A stretch of 46,118 nt of DNA, from assembly GCA_023140175.1 (NCBI GenBank), contig JAGLMD010000082.1, positions 1-46,118 of the forward strand, given 5' to 3'. The notes beneath the pieces were generated by a model, which was not told where the DNA came from, did no database searches, and saw nothing but the letters and a program-made list of their open reading frames with translations. Of the stretch, positions 1-7,661 are shown piece after piece (position 1 is the stretch's first letter; every line of letters starts with the position of its first letter). Both the position numbers and the translations under genes were made by a program. The DNA is from Nanobdellota archaeon (GTDB lineage: Archaea > Nanobdellota > Nanobdellia > Woesearchaeales > WJIZ01).

Positions 1-221
1 TCAGCTTCAAATATAACAGGATGAACTAACTCATTAAGCTTAACTCTGCTGGACTGCCCAAAAGTTTCAATCTTCACTAATGACTTTTTCTCAAGCCTTT
101 TGATTATGGAATAAGTATTCTTATAATCCATCTTTATGGATTTTGATATATTAAGAATATTCAACTCTTCATTTTTATGCTCTATAAGGAATTTGATAAT
201 TGCCGGTTCCTTATTTCTCAT
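1..221 (-). CDS. Winged-helix DNA-binding protein, N-terminal part (cut by window edge)
   Basis: The reverse strand encodes 73 codons from an ATG at 221 before running off the left edge. The visible part has the alternating helices of a winged helix-turn-helix, with a recognition-helix-like stretch MDYKNTYSIIKRLEKKSLVK. Archaeal proteins that begin this way are often small transcriptional regulators or HTH-nucleotidyltransferase fusions; the deciding C-terminus is missing. A perfect palindrome and an AT-rich TATA element lie directly upstream (231-267), so autoregulation is possible. The domain is read from the sequence; regulator identity is inference. Confidence 0.7.
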   Translation of the reverse strand, partial: MRNKEPAIIKFLIEHKNEELNILNISKSIKMDYKNTYSIIKRLEKKSLVKIETFGQSSRVKLNELVHPVIFEA

Positions 222-230
222 GTTAATAAC

Positions 231-246
231 ACCATAGAACTATGGT
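231..246. promoter_or_regulatory. 16-bp palindrome between TATA box and start of the left-edge regulator
   Basis: ACCATAG-AA-CTATGGT is a perfect inverted repeat (7-bp arms, 2-nt centre). It sits between the start codon at 221 and a TATA element at about 256-267 on the reverse strand, where a bound protein would block transcription. It is a candidate operator, perhaps for the winged-helix protein itself. Confidence 0.5.
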
Positions 247-294
247 AATAAGACCATATATATAAATCTTTTGTTTCTGCTTAAGAGAAAATTA

Positions 295-1599
295 TTAAAT
301 AGGGATTTTGTTTACATATCTAAAAATAAATTTCTTTTGTACTTTAATCTGCTCAATATATCCTAATTTAGCTAAATATAATAAATCGTTTCTTGCTGTA
401 TCGTAAGCAACATTGTAGGTATTCACTATTTCAGTTATCACAAAACCTTTTTCAGGTTTTTTAATAAATTCTTTTAGTATTTCTGCCTGTCTTAGATTGA
501 TTTTCTTTATTTTCTTTAACAGCCCCATTGCATCATCCTGCTCTTCCTGTTTTCTTGCGATGTATGCCTGCATGTCCTGTAAAGCTTCTTCAATTGCGCT
601 TAGGTTATAATTAATAAAATAGGTCAGATCATTATCATCTGTTTCAGTGTACAGGTAAGATAAGCCATACTCTTTCTTTGACCTTAATAGGATCCTGGAA
701 ATTGACATATATTCAAATAACCAGTATCCTCGTGTTAAAACATACCAATAAAAGATTGCTCTTGCTGTCCTTCCATTTCCGTCATTGAAGGGGTGGATGT
801 AGGCTAACATGAAGTGTAATATAATCCCTTTAATAATAGGATGGATGAATTCTTTATCATCATTGCTTGCAAATTCGCAAAATTCCTTGATTAAATCAGG
901 AATGTTCTTATAGCATGGAGGGATGTGATATATTTTATCAGCTTCTAGCGGATCTCCAACTACAGTCTCATTATTGTCTCTAAAATTTCCTTCATCATTT
1001 TTATTTTTTAGAGTATTCTGGGTGATCTCTTTATGCAGTTCCAGAATAATCTCCGGAGTAATGGACTTATCTTTCATCCTGATTATCTTACGTATAGTCA
1101 TGAATCCATTAACAATCATCTGTTCAGAATAATTCTTAGGCTTTTTGTTTAGCCTAAGCATCTGTTTCGCAACTTTTCTTGTTGTGGCAGCCCCTTCAAT
1201 CTGGCTGGATGCAATAGCTTCTTCCATTAACGAGCTTATGATATACCTATCCTTTCCGCTTGTATTTGCGGATTCTAAGCCTGTTTCTAAGTTTCCTGCA
1301 GCACCCTTGTCAAATAGATGCAGCTTTCTTTGAGATTCATCCAGAAGGACATAGTGAAAGCTCCATCCATCAAATTTAAGTGCCTTGCTTTGATTGCCCC
1401 TAAATAGCTTCAATAGAACCCATATATATTCAGGCTTCACTAACAGGCCTTTATATCTTAATTTATCCCAATGGATATATTCCTTATTATATTTCGAGAT
1501 TATTTCCCTTATAGCGGGCCTTTCAAGTAACTTGAATATCTTATCCCTATCCTGTTTTAATATATCAGTTACTTTTTTTGGCTTTTTTGGAATTTTCAC
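295..1599 (-). CDS. Fic/DOC family protein with C-terminal winged helix
   Basis: Fic enzymes transfer AMP or another phosphate-containing group to target proteins. The core motif HPFNDGNGRTAR is intact at residues 269-280. An inhibitory-helix motif SSQIEG lies at about 131-136, which places it with the N-terminally autoinhibited class. The last 60 residues (from about 370) look like a winged helix, common in chromosomal Fic proteins that may act as regulators. The start is GTG, because the overlapping upstream ATG runs straight into TGA. The promoter carries several copies of a TTGGTAG operator-like site. A second, different Fic gene lies at 32523-33752. Target protein unknown. Confidence 0.9.
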   Translation of the reverse strand: MKIPKKPKKVTDILKQDRDKIFKLLERPAIREIISKYNKEYIHWDKLRYKGLLVKPEYIWVLLKLFRGNQSKALKFDGWSFHYVLLDESQRKLHLFDKGAAGNLETGLESANTSGKDRYIISSLMEEAIASSQIEGAATTRKVAKQMLRLNKKPKNYSEQMIVNGFMTIRKIIRMKDKSITPEIILELHKEITQNTLKNKNDEGNFRDNNETVVGDPLEADKIYHIPPCYKNIPDLIKEFCEFASNDDKEFIHPIIKGIILHFMLAYIHPFNDGNGRTARAIFYWYVLTRGYWLFEYMSISRILLRSKKEYGLSYLYTETDDNDLTYFINYNLSAIEEALQDMQAYIARKQEEQDDAMGLLKKIKKINLRQAEILKEFIKKPEKGFVITEIVNTYNVAYDTARNDLLYLAKLGYIEQIKVQKKFIFRYVNKIPI

Positions 1600-1603
1600 A
1601 TTT

Positions 1604-1695
1604 CTACCAATTTGGTTGTTTTTGGTAGATATTAGTATTAATAACTACTATATAAGTCTTTCTACCAATTTGGTAGAAATTGGTAGTTTTTGGTA
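1604..1695. promoter_or_regulatory. Fic promoter with repeated CTACCAA/TTGGTAG operator
   Basis: The palindrome CTACCAA-T-TTGGTAG is perfect at 1662-1676. A near-perfect copy lies at 1604-1618, just upstream of the Fic start. Half-sites occur at 1622-1628 and 1680-1686, with a degenerate one at 1690-1695. The reverse-strand TATA element (ACTTATATAG, 1647-1656) is bracketed by the two palindromes, so cooperative repression is plausible. Confidence 0.65.
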
Positions 1696-1826
1696 ATTGG
1701 AGGGGTATTTGAAAGTTTCATTAGGTGACGGATTTGGGAAAAGGATATAGGTAATTTTAGTTCTCTAAAACTGCATTTTCCCCAATTTAATTCTTGTTTG
1801 CAATCTCTAACTCTCTCAATAAAGAA

Positions 1827-2168
1827 CTATAATTTCCATTTTATGAATAAAGCAACTAAAACTCCGATCATATTGAACATTATATCTCCATAGCTAAAAT
1901 GCCTTGCAGGTATAAACAGCTGCATCATCTCTGTCGAAAAAACAAAAACAGACGCAATTAAAAAAGCAGCTAAAAAGTTATATTTCACCTTATAAAAAGA
2001 CAATGTCTTGAATAATATCAGAGTAAGCAGCAGATACTCTATAAAATGGAAGTTCTTATCATATTTGCTGATGTATCTATTCCCGCTGACCTGGGGCAAA
2101 GCAGAAAATACTACCAAAGATATGATATAAAGCACCAATATGGCTGTAAAAAACCTTTTTTGTTCCAT
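1827..2168 (-). CDS. VanZ-like membrane protein
   Basis: A 113-residue protein with four hydrophobic segments. It has the VanZ-like family hallmarks: a D-K-x-x-H-F-x-E-Y motif at about residues 37-45, and a second signature near 79-100 (STEMMQLFIPARHFSYGD followed by N-x-x-G). VanZ-like proteins are membrane proteins of poorly known function, named after a teicoplanin-resistance accessory protein; no resistance role is implied here. It stands alone on the reverse strand between the Fic gene and a methyltransferase, with AT-rich spacers on both sides. Family assignment is fairly secure; function is unknown. Confidence 0.75.
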   Translation of the reverse strand: MEQKRFFTAILVLYIISLVVFSALPQVSGNRYISKYDKNFHFIEYLLLTLILFKTLSFYKVKYNFLAAFLIASVFVFSTEMMQLFIPARHFSYGDIMFNMIGVLVALFIKWKL

Positions 2169-2271
2169 CTTAACATGAAACCAATATTATCTTTATAAAT
2201 TATTGGGAAATAAATTCTGCGAAGCAGACTAAATGTCAGCAGGACTAAGAGAAGATAACCCCTCATCATGC

Positions 2272-2979
2272 TTATCCTATTTTTTGAGCATATCCTATGT
2301 ATGCTATCTTAGTATTTTTTCCAATTTTAGCCTTAAAACTTCCATTTTTTATGCCTGCAAATTGTATCCCCTTTATTTCTATATTTTTTAAGGCATATCT
2401 TTTCATCGATTGATAAAGTTCGGCAGGTTTGATGAATCTGTTCCAGTCATGGACAGCATAATTTTTTTCTGAAACATTTAGATGTTTGTTTTGCCATCTT
2501 AAAATTTTGTTTGCTATCCAGTATGCTGCAAATTTTGATAAAAAAGTTCTGTTGATGGTATCGTAACAAAAAATTCCATTATTCTTAAGCACCCTGGAAA
2601 TTTCGCTGATTACTTTTTCAAGATTATCAACATGCTCAAGACAATCAGCACATATCACTGCATCAAATGTGTTATCATTTACAGGAATATTTTCAGCATA
2701 TCCTTTTTTATAGGCGATTATCAAATTATTTTTTGAAGCATGAGTTTCAGCAATTTTAAGGGAGTTTTCTGAAATATCTATTCCTGTAACTTTGGCACCT
2801 CCTTTTGCAAACTCTTCAGATAAAAGTCCGCCGCCGCAGCCTAGATCTAAAATTTTCAAACCTTTAAGATTGCCAACTTTTTCCTTAAAATAATCAAATT
2901 TAATCGGAACCATCTGCTGAAGTGAATGCTTTGGATTCCACCAGTCTACTTCATCATATATTTTTAAACTTTGTTTCAT
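2272..2979 (-). CDS. Class I SAM-dependent methyltransferase, UbiG-like
   Basis: A 235-residue protein with the Rossmann methyltransferase pattern. Motif I is ILDLGCGGG (residues 43-51), the ribose-binding acidic residue is in GIDIS (about 66-70), and motif IV-like DAVICADCLEHV is at about 109-120. The overall arrangement resembles 3-demethylubiquinone O-methyltransferase (UbiG). An archaeon of this kind is unlikely to make ubiquinone, so the substrate is probably another small molecule or lipid. The start ATG at 2979 is followed by a canonical N-terminal helix. No neighbouring pathway gene helps define the substrate. Confidence 0.8.
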   Translation of the reverse strand: MKQSLKIYDEVDWWNPKHSLQQMVPIKFDYFKEKVGNLKGLKILDLGCGGGLLSEEFAKGGAKVTGIDISENSLKIAETHASKNNLIIAYKKGYAENIPVNDNTFDAVICADCLEHVDNLEKVISEISRVLKNNGIFCYDTINRTFLSKFAAYWIANKILRWQNKHLNVSEKNYAVHDWNRFIKPAELYQSMKRYALKNIEIKGIQFAGIKNGSFKAKIGKNTKIAYIGYAQKIG

Positions 2980-3085
2980 ATTGTTATCCCCTTATTTATT
3001 ATTTTGGGATTTAAATATCCTTCTTTTTTTACCATATCTCCGCAGTATGAGGCCATTCGATTATGTATAGAAATCGCATTTCTGA

Positions 3086-3268
3086 CATCCTAGAAATCAG
3101 CCTGTCAAAAGAAAGTGCATCTTCAAACTCCATACCTTAGTATGGTGTGATGCACTTTCGGCTGATTTCTATGATTTCTTGAAAAATAATGAGGTAAGGA
3201 TAGTAACTCCAAATGAACATGAAGCAGCTTCTTTAATCGAAGATGCTAATAAAAGATTTGATTTCTAG
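3086..3268 (+). pseudogene. Open fragment of 60 codons without a start, overlapping a large hairpin
   Basis: This frame is open from just after a TGA (3083-3085) to a TAG at 3266 and has no ATG. Its second half has ordinary coding character, with segments such as DFYDFLKNNEVRIVTPNEHE, and may be the remnant C-terminus of a decayed gene. The first half coincides with an 81-nt hairpin (3091-3171), so part of the apparent coding may only reflect the inverted repeat. I do not recognise the family. Decayed gene versus chance frame cannot be settled from this sequence alone. Confidence 0.3.
3091..3171 (+). ncRNA. Candidate structured RNA or palindromic element with 23 paired positions
   Basis: TAGAAATCAGCC (3091-3102) pairs with 3160-3171, and GAAAGTGCATC (3111-3121) pairs with 3149-3159. 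An asymmetric 8-nt internal loop (3103-3110) separates the two helices. An apical helix CCATAC/GTATGG (3130-3135 and 3140-3145) closes a CTTA loop. A second small hairpin lies just upstream at 3069-3083. All pairings are visible directly; whether this is an expressed RNA or a small insertion is open. Confidence 0.45.
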
Positions 3269-3272
3269 AAAA

Positions 3273-3281
3273 ATTTATATA
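3273..3281 (+). promoter_or_regulatory. TATA box of the DUF5678/retropepsin pair
   Basis: The element ATTTATATA lies about 40 nt before the ATG at 3317. A GAGGT Shine-Dalgarno-like sequence lies between TATA and start, so this transcript probably has a short leader, unlike most first genes in the window. Confidence 0.5.
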
Positions 3282-3316
3282 GTGCTAAACTATCGCCTTC
3301 TTTAGAGGTAGAAATT

Positions 3317-3511
3317 ATGGAAGCAAATTACCAGTTCTTTATGAAGACCAATGTTGACCCTTATATAGGCCAATGGGTAGCCATATGTGAACAAAAAGTA
3401 GTATCGCATGGGACTGATGCAAAAAAAGTATTTCAGGAAGCTAAAGAGAAATGTCCGAATGAAAGGCCCCTTTTAACTAGAATTCCTGATAAAGATACTA
3501 TGATTTTCTAA
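3317..3511 (+). CDS. DUF5678-type small protein
   Basis: A 64-residue soluble protein. It contains the pattern Y-I-G-x-W-V-A near residues 17-23, then a V-x-S-H-G segment, an amphipathic helix with K-K-V, and a basic-proline C-terminus; this fits the small DUF5678 family. It lies 6 nt upstream of a retropepsin-like protease gene, and proteins of this kind are often found next to such proteases in archaea and bacteria. It could be a partner or substrate-like protein for the protease. The family name comes from pattern memory and its function is unknown. Confidence 0.65.
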   Translation: MEANYQFFMKTNVDPYIGQWVAICEQKVVSHGTDAKKVFQEAKEKCPNERPLLTRIPDKDTMIF

Positions 3512-3517
3512 TTTAAG

Positions 3518-3937
3518 ATGACAGTCACTTTTAGGTATAAAACTGTTAACCGTCCAGATGGTTCAACTGTTAAAACGCCTTCAATACCAGTTACCCTTAA
3601 GGGAAAGGAACAGTTTGATACAATAGCATTGATTGATTCTGGAGCTGATATTTCAGCCATTCCTTTAAGTATTGCCCAGATTCTGGACTTGAATCTAGAT
3701 GCAGATAAATCTGTTGCTTATGGTATTGGCGGGAAAGTAGATTCAATCGAAACAAAGATGAATATAACAGTTGAAAAGGGGCATGAGCATTATTCTTTTA
3801 CTATACCTGTAAAAGTGATTTTAGGAAAATTTGACTTTCCCCCTTTGATAGGAAGATTAGGATTTTTCAATAAATTCATCATTTCTTTTAATCAGGAAAG
3901 GGAAAGAGTATCATTAAAGAGAATAACGAGAAGATAA
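3518..3937 (+). CDS. Retropepsin-like aspartic protease
   Basis: A 139-residue, single-domain aspartic protease. The catalytic D-S-G triad sits in ALIDSGADISAIP at about residues 37-49, and a second hydrophobic LIGRLGFF segment is near 113-120. Retropepsin folds carry one catalytic aspartate per chain and must dimerise, which fits the short length. No signal peptide or membrane segment is seen, so it probably acts in the cytoplasm. It is probably co-transcribed with the DUF5678 gene. Its stop codon abuts a 30-nt sequence repeated in inverted orientation at 37452-37481. Confidence 0.8.
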   Translation: MTVTFRYKTVNRPDGSTVKTPSIPVTLKGKEQFDTIALIDSGADISAIPLSIAQILDLNLDADKSVAYGIGGKVDSIETKMNITVEKGHEHYSFTIPVKVILGKFDFPPLIGRLGFFNKFIISFNQERERVSLKRITRR

Positions 3938-3966
3938 GTCAAATAGACTGGATGGAAAACTCAGCT
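3937..3966 (+). repeat. Dispersed repeat, left copy
   Basis: Thirty nucleotides starting at the last base of the retropepsin stop codon match the reverse complement of 37452-37481 at 29 of 30 positions. Similarity stops sharply on both sides. The copies are 33 kb apart in inverted orientation and both lie in non-coding sequence. Confidence 0.7.
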
Positions 3967-4049
3967 CCTGAAAATTTCAACAAATTAAGCCCTAAAAAAA
4001 TAAATTCCAAATCAGTAACATTTATATACCCTAAATCAATCCCTTTTAG

Positions 4050-4424
4050 ATGAGAGAGAAAGACAAGGAGCTCTTTTCTCATATGCGTTTCAGAATGAAA
4101 CCAAGTTCAAGAGAGAAAAAAAGGTATATTGTTTTTGAAATCATATCAGAACATGAATTCAATTTCGAAGAAGTAAAAAAAGCTGTCATGAGCAACTGCC
4201 TAAGATATCTCGGTGAATTTGGCTATGAAAAATTAAGATTATATATAATAAAAAACCTATACAATAAAAACAAGGGTATGCTAAGAGTAACCAATAAGAT
4301 GCTTAACGATATTAAAGCATCATTAGCAAAAATAAATCAGATAAACGGGAAAAAAGCAGCCCTAAAGATAATAGGTATAAGCGGCATACTAAAAAAAGCA
4401 AAAAATAAATTTTTAATACTTTAA
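4050..4424 (+). CDS. rnp2: RNase P protein component Pop5 (Rnp2)
   Basis: A 124-residue basic protein with the Pop5/Rpp14 pattern: R-E-K-K-R-Y-I-V-F-E-I near residues 21-31, a long middle helix, and the terminal L-K-I-I-G-I-S-G-I-L-K-K-A element. Pop5 pairs with Rpp30 and supports the catalytic RNA in 5' processing of pre-tRNA. It begins the information-processing cluster ahead of psmA, a common archaeal order. A TATA element at 4019-4029 lies 20-30 nt upstream of the ATG, suggesting a leaderless transcript. An internal ATG at 4086 would also give a plausible start. Confidence 0.85.
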   Translation: MREKDKELFSHMRFRMKPSSREKKRYIVFEIISEHEFNFEEVKKAVMSNCLRYLGEFGYEKLRLYIIKNLYNKNKGMLRVTNKMLNDIKASLAKINQINGKKAALKIIGISGILKKAKNKFLIL

Positions 4425-4450
4425 ACAAAGGTACTATGAGGTGAAGAAGA

Positions 4451-5185
4451 ATGCAACCAATGCAGCATCAAATGATGGGTTATGACAGGGCAATAACCAT
4501 GTTCTCTCCGGACGGAAGGCTCTTGCAGGTAGAATACGCAAAAAAGACTGTAAGGCAGGGCAGCACAGCAATAGGCATTGCATGTAAAGACGGAGTGATA
4601 TTCGCAACAGACAAAAGGATTGTAGATGAGTTAGTTGTTTCAGAATCTGTAGAAAAGATATTTCAGATAGATGATCATGTCATGGCAACTGCTTCAGGCA
4701 TCTTATCAGATGCCCGTGTATTGATAGAAAGGGCGCAGATAAAAGCACAGCAAAATAAAATAACTTTTGGCTCTGATATTGACACTTTAATCGTTGTAAA
4801 AGATATCTGTGATCTAAAGCAGATATGCACCCAATCAGGCGGCCTAAGGCCTTTTGGTGTATCAGTCCTTGTAGCAGGAATAGATGATCACACCCCAAGA
4901 TTATTTGAGACAGATCCTACGGGAATATACTTTGAATATAAAGCCACAGTTATAGGCGAAGGAGAAGTAGATGTAGAAGAGATTCTAAAGAAAGAATATA
5001 ATAAGGATATCACAATGCAGGAAGGCCTGTCATTATCACTAAGGGCGTTGAAAAAAACATTGGGTGATAAATTCAGCATAAACAGGGTAGATGCTGCGTA
5101 TATTTCTATTAAAGACAAGAAGTTCATGAAATACACAAAAGAAGATATATCTGCTGCATTAAACAGCAAAAAGAAGAAGAAATAA
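4451..5185 (+). CDS. psmA: 20S proteasome alpha subunit
   Basis: A 244-residue protein with the alpha-subunit N-terminal signature YDRAITMFSPDGRLLQVEYA (about residues 11-30), which forms the gate and the docking surface for the activator. The core has the usual G-S-T-A-I-G and T-D-K-R strands and ends in a lysine-rich tail. It lacks the propeptide and N-terminal Thr of beta subunits. A GAGGTGA Shine-Dalgarno sequence precedes the ATG by about 7 nt. It sits between pop5 and rrp4; the SBDS gene found here in many archaea is absent. Confidence 0.95.
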   Translation: MQPMQHQMMGYDRAITMFSPDGRLLQVEYAKKTVRQGSTAIGIACKDGVIFATDKRIVDELVVSESVEKIFQIDDHVMATASGILSDARVLIERAQIKAQQNKITFGSDIDTLIVVKDICDLKQICTQSGGLRPFGVSVLVAGIDDHTPRLFETDPTGIYFEYKATVIGEGEVDVEEILKKEYNKDITMQEGLSLSLRALKKTLGDKFSINRVDAAYISIKDKKFMKYTKEDISAALNSKKKKK

Positions 5186-5196
5186 GGTGAAAATAA

Positions 5197-5910
5197 ATGA
5201 CTGAAATACTAGTAAAAGATAAGGATATAGTGGTGCCAGGCGAACTATTGGCTAAAGGCATGGATGCCTTTCCGGGCCCGGGCTCATACAGGGATAATGA
5301 AGAGATATTATCCTCAAGACTCGGCTTAGTATACCTGGACAGGAGAACTATAAAGATAATCTCTCAATCAGGAGTATACCTGCCTAAAGTAGGTGATATG
5401 ATTATTGGAAAAGTCATAGATATAGCGATGAGCGGTTGGAGAATTAACCTTAATTGTGCATATTCTGCAATGCTCTCTATGAAAGACGCAACATCAGATT
5501 ATATCAATAAGGGTGAAGATCTCTCCCAATATTATGACATAGGTGATTATATTGCATGTAAGATAACCAATGTGACAAGCCAGAAACTGGTTGATGTATC
5601 TATGCGTGAGCCGGGCCTTAAGAAATTAGTCAACGGAAGGATGTTTAATGTAAATACCCATAAAGTTCCAAGAATAATCGGCAAAAAAGGCTCAATGGTG
5701 ACCATGATAAAGAATGCTACTGGCTGCAGGATAACAGTAGGCCAAAATGGCTTGATATGGATCCAGGGCGATACAAAAAATGAATTTATCGCCATTGAAA
5801 CTATTAAGAAGATTGAGAAAGAATCCCATCTCACTGGACTGACCAATAGGATAAAAGAATTCCTTGAAGAAAAGACAGGGAAAAAGATTGAAGGAGTTGA
5901 GATGAAATGA
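5197..5910 (+). CDS. rrp4: Exosome RNA-binding subunit Rrp4
   Basis: A 237-residue cap protein of the archaeal RNA exosome. The N-terminal domain has a P-G-E-L-L motif (about 14-18), an S1 domain covers about residues 65-140, and a KH domain with GKKGSMVTMIKNATGC occupies about 160-185. Three copies are expected to sit on the Rrp41/Rrp42 hexamer and feed RNA into the channel. An AAGGTGA ribosome-binding site precedes the start 11 nt after psmA. The last four bases (ATGA) overlap the start of rrp41, indicating translational coupling. Confidence 0.95.
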   Translation: MTEILVKDKDIVVPGELLAKGMDAFPGPGSYRDNEEILSSRLGLVYLDRRTIKIISQSGVYLPKVGDMIIGKVIDIAMSGWRINLNCAYSAMLSMKDATSDYINKGEDLSQYYDIGDYIACKITNVTSQKLVDVSMREPGLKKLVNGRMFNVNTHKVPRIIGKKGSMVTMIKNATGCRITVGQNGLIWIQGDTKNEFIAIETIKKIEKESHLTGLTNRIKEFLEEKTGKKIEGVEMK

Positions 5911-6620
5911 GTTACAAGAAAAGGCTCGATAACAGAAAACCAGATGAACTTAGAAAGATGGAAGCAAAGGTTGGTGTGATAAAAAACGCAGACGGCTCTG
6001 CTTATTTTAAGATAGGCAACACATGTGCATATGCAGCTGTCTACGGTCCCAGGGAACTTTATCCAAGATTTCTTCATAACCCAAGCAAGGGTATTTTGAG
6101 ATGCAGCTACAGCATGATGCCGTTCTCAGGCTCTGGAAATAGGGTAAGGCCGGGCCAGAACAGGAGGGCAAAAGAAATTTCAATGGTTACAGAAAAGGCT
6201 TTGCTGCCTGTTTTGAACCTTGATGAATACCCAAATTCAGTTGTAGATGTGTTCATAGAATTGCCCCAGACAGAAGCAGGCTCAAGATGTGCAGGAATAT
6301 GCGCAGCATCAATGGCTTTGGCAGATGCAGGCCTGGTCATGAGTGATCTGGTAAGTGCAGTTTCTGTAGGCAGGGTAGATGATATGCTTGTTGTAGACCT
6401 TGACTATTCAGAAGAAGCATATGAAGACGGCCCTGTTGCAGATATTCCTCTTGCAATACTGCCGAGAACAGATGAGATAACACTGCTTCAGATGGACGGC
6501 GAGATAACAAAAGAGATGCTGCTTGACGCAATAGAGCTTGGCAAAAAATCATGCCATGAGATATATGAAATACAGAAAAAGGCATTGAAAGAAAAATATG
6601 CAGTTAAAGGAGATGAATAA
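5907..6620 (+). CDS. rrp41: Exosome catalytic subunit Rrp41
   Basis: A 237-residue RNase PH-type protein. It has the family's R-P-x-E-L-R start (here K-P-D-E-L-R), an R-C-S-Y-S-M-M-P-F-S segment with downstream arginines for RNA binding (about 67-90), and D-L-D-Y-S-E-E-A-Y-E-D-G near residues 166-177, which supplies the catalytic acidic residues of the active subunit. Rrp41 does the phosphorolytic 3'-to-5' degradation in a ring with Rrp42. It overlaps rrp4 by 4 nt and is followed 1 nt later by rrp42. Confidence 0.95.
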   Translation: MSYKKRLDNRKPDELRKMEAKVGVIKNADGSAYFKIGNTCAYAAVYGPRELYPRFLHNPSKGILRCSYSMMPFSGSGNRVRPGQNRRAKEISMVTEKALLPVLNLDEYPNSVVDVFIELPQTEAGSRCAGICAASMALADAGLVMSDLVSAVSVGRVDDMLVVDLDYSEEAYEDGPVADIPLAILPRTDEITLLQMDGEITKEMLLDAIELGKKSCHEIYEIQKKALKEKYAVKGDE

Positions 6621-6621
6621 G

Positions 6622-7398
6622 ATGGCCAGCAATGAATTAAAATCACATTTTATCAAGCTTCTTAATGAAGGAAAAAGGCTTGATGGCAGGGATATCTCAG
6701 AACTTAGGCAGCCAATTAAAGTAGAATATGGCATATCAAAGACTGCAGAAGGCAGTGCAAAGGTTACAATGGGAGACACAGAAGTGCTGGCAGGAGTCAA
6801 GATGGAAATTTCTGAACCTTATCCTGATACACCAGATCAGGGAACCATAATGGTGGGTGCAGAATTGATCCCTTTATCAAGCCCTGAATTTGAATCCGGC
6901 CCGCCTTCAATAAAGGCTGTTGAATTAGCAAGAGTTGTTGACCGGGGAATAAGAGAAAGCAAGGCAATTGATTTCAGGAAACTTTGCATAAAGAAAGGAG
7001 AAAAAATATGGATATTGTTGATTGATATAGTAACATTGAATGATGACGGCAATCTTATAGATGCATCTGCCCTGGCTGCTTTAGCTGCACTTAAGGATGC
7101 AAAATTTCCAGAAGTTAAGGACGGTGCTATTGATTACAAGAAAAAGACAGATAAAAGCATTGACCTTGTGAAAGAGCCTATAGCTGTGACAGTCTTCAAA
7201 GTTGGGAATCATTTCATAGTCGATCCGACAAGAGAAGAAGAGAAAGCAATAGGCACAAGGCTTACAATAACAACAACAAAAAATAACTTAATTTGTGCAT
7301 TGCAGAAAAGCGGCGATTCATCCCTCACACAAGAAGACATAAGCAGGATGATAGATATTGCCATTGAAAAAGCTAAAATACTTAGGGAAGCTTTATGA
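6622..7398 (+). CDS. rrp42: Exosome structural subunit Rrp42
   Basis: A 258-residue RNase PH-fold paralogue of Rrp41. It carries R-L-D-G-R-D near residues 16-21 and the G-S-A-K-V-x-x-G-x-T core typical of Rrp42, but lacks the acidic catalytic D-Y-x-E-x-A-Y-E motif of Rrp41, as expected for the inactive ring partner. I place the start at ATG 6622, one base after the rrp41 stop, because an AAAGGAG ribosome-binding site lies just upstream inside the rrp41 tail. An earlier in-frame codon at 6598 would add eight residues. Confidence 0.95.
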   Translation: MASNELKSHFIKLLNEGKRLDGRDISELRQPIKVEYGISKTAEGSAKVTMGDTEVLAGVKMEISEPYPDTPDQGTIMVGAELIPLSSPEFESGPPSIKAVELARVVDRGIRESKAIDFRKLCIKKGEKIWILLIDIVTLNDDGNLIDASALAALAALKDAKFPEVKDGAIDYKKKTDKSIDLVKEPIAVTVFKVGNHFIVDPTREEEKAIGTRLTITTTKNNLICALQKSGDSSLTQEDISRMIDIAIEKAKILREAL

Positions 7399-7408
7399 GG
7401 TGATTTTG

Positions 7409-7654
7409 ATGGAGAAAAACCAAAAAGACTATACTAAATATGAAAAAGCAAGAATCATAGGCTCCAGGGCTTTGCAGATAAGTATGGGCGCTCCATTCCT
7501 TATCAAATTAAACGAAGAGGATCTTAAAAGCATAAACTACAATCCTATCAATATTGCAAGGCTTGAATTTGATGAAGGCGTCATACCTATTGATATAAAG
7601 ATCCCTGACCCTAAAACAAGGTACAGCAAAGAAGAGAAGGAACCGGAAAAATAA
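7409..7654 (+). CDS. rpo6: RNA polymerase subunit Rpo6 (RpoK)
   Basis: An 81-residue protein with the omega/RPB6 signature YTKYEKARIIGSRALQISMG (residues 8-27) followed by A-P, then the C-terminal P-I-D-I-K-I-x-P-D motif. Rpo6 helps assemble and stabilise the polymerase clamp region. A GAGGTGA site 5 nt before ATG 7409 fixes the start, although the frame is open further upstream. It follows rrp42 directly, where many archaea have rpl37ae and rpoP, so local order has been rearranged. The C-terminal tail is charged (K-E-E-K-E-P-E-K). Confidence 0.93.
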   Translation: MEKNQKDYTKYEKARIIGSRALQISMGAPFLIKLNEEDLKSINYNPINIARLEFDEGVIPIDIKIPDPKTRYSKEEKEPEK

Positions 7655-7661
7655 TTTTTCT

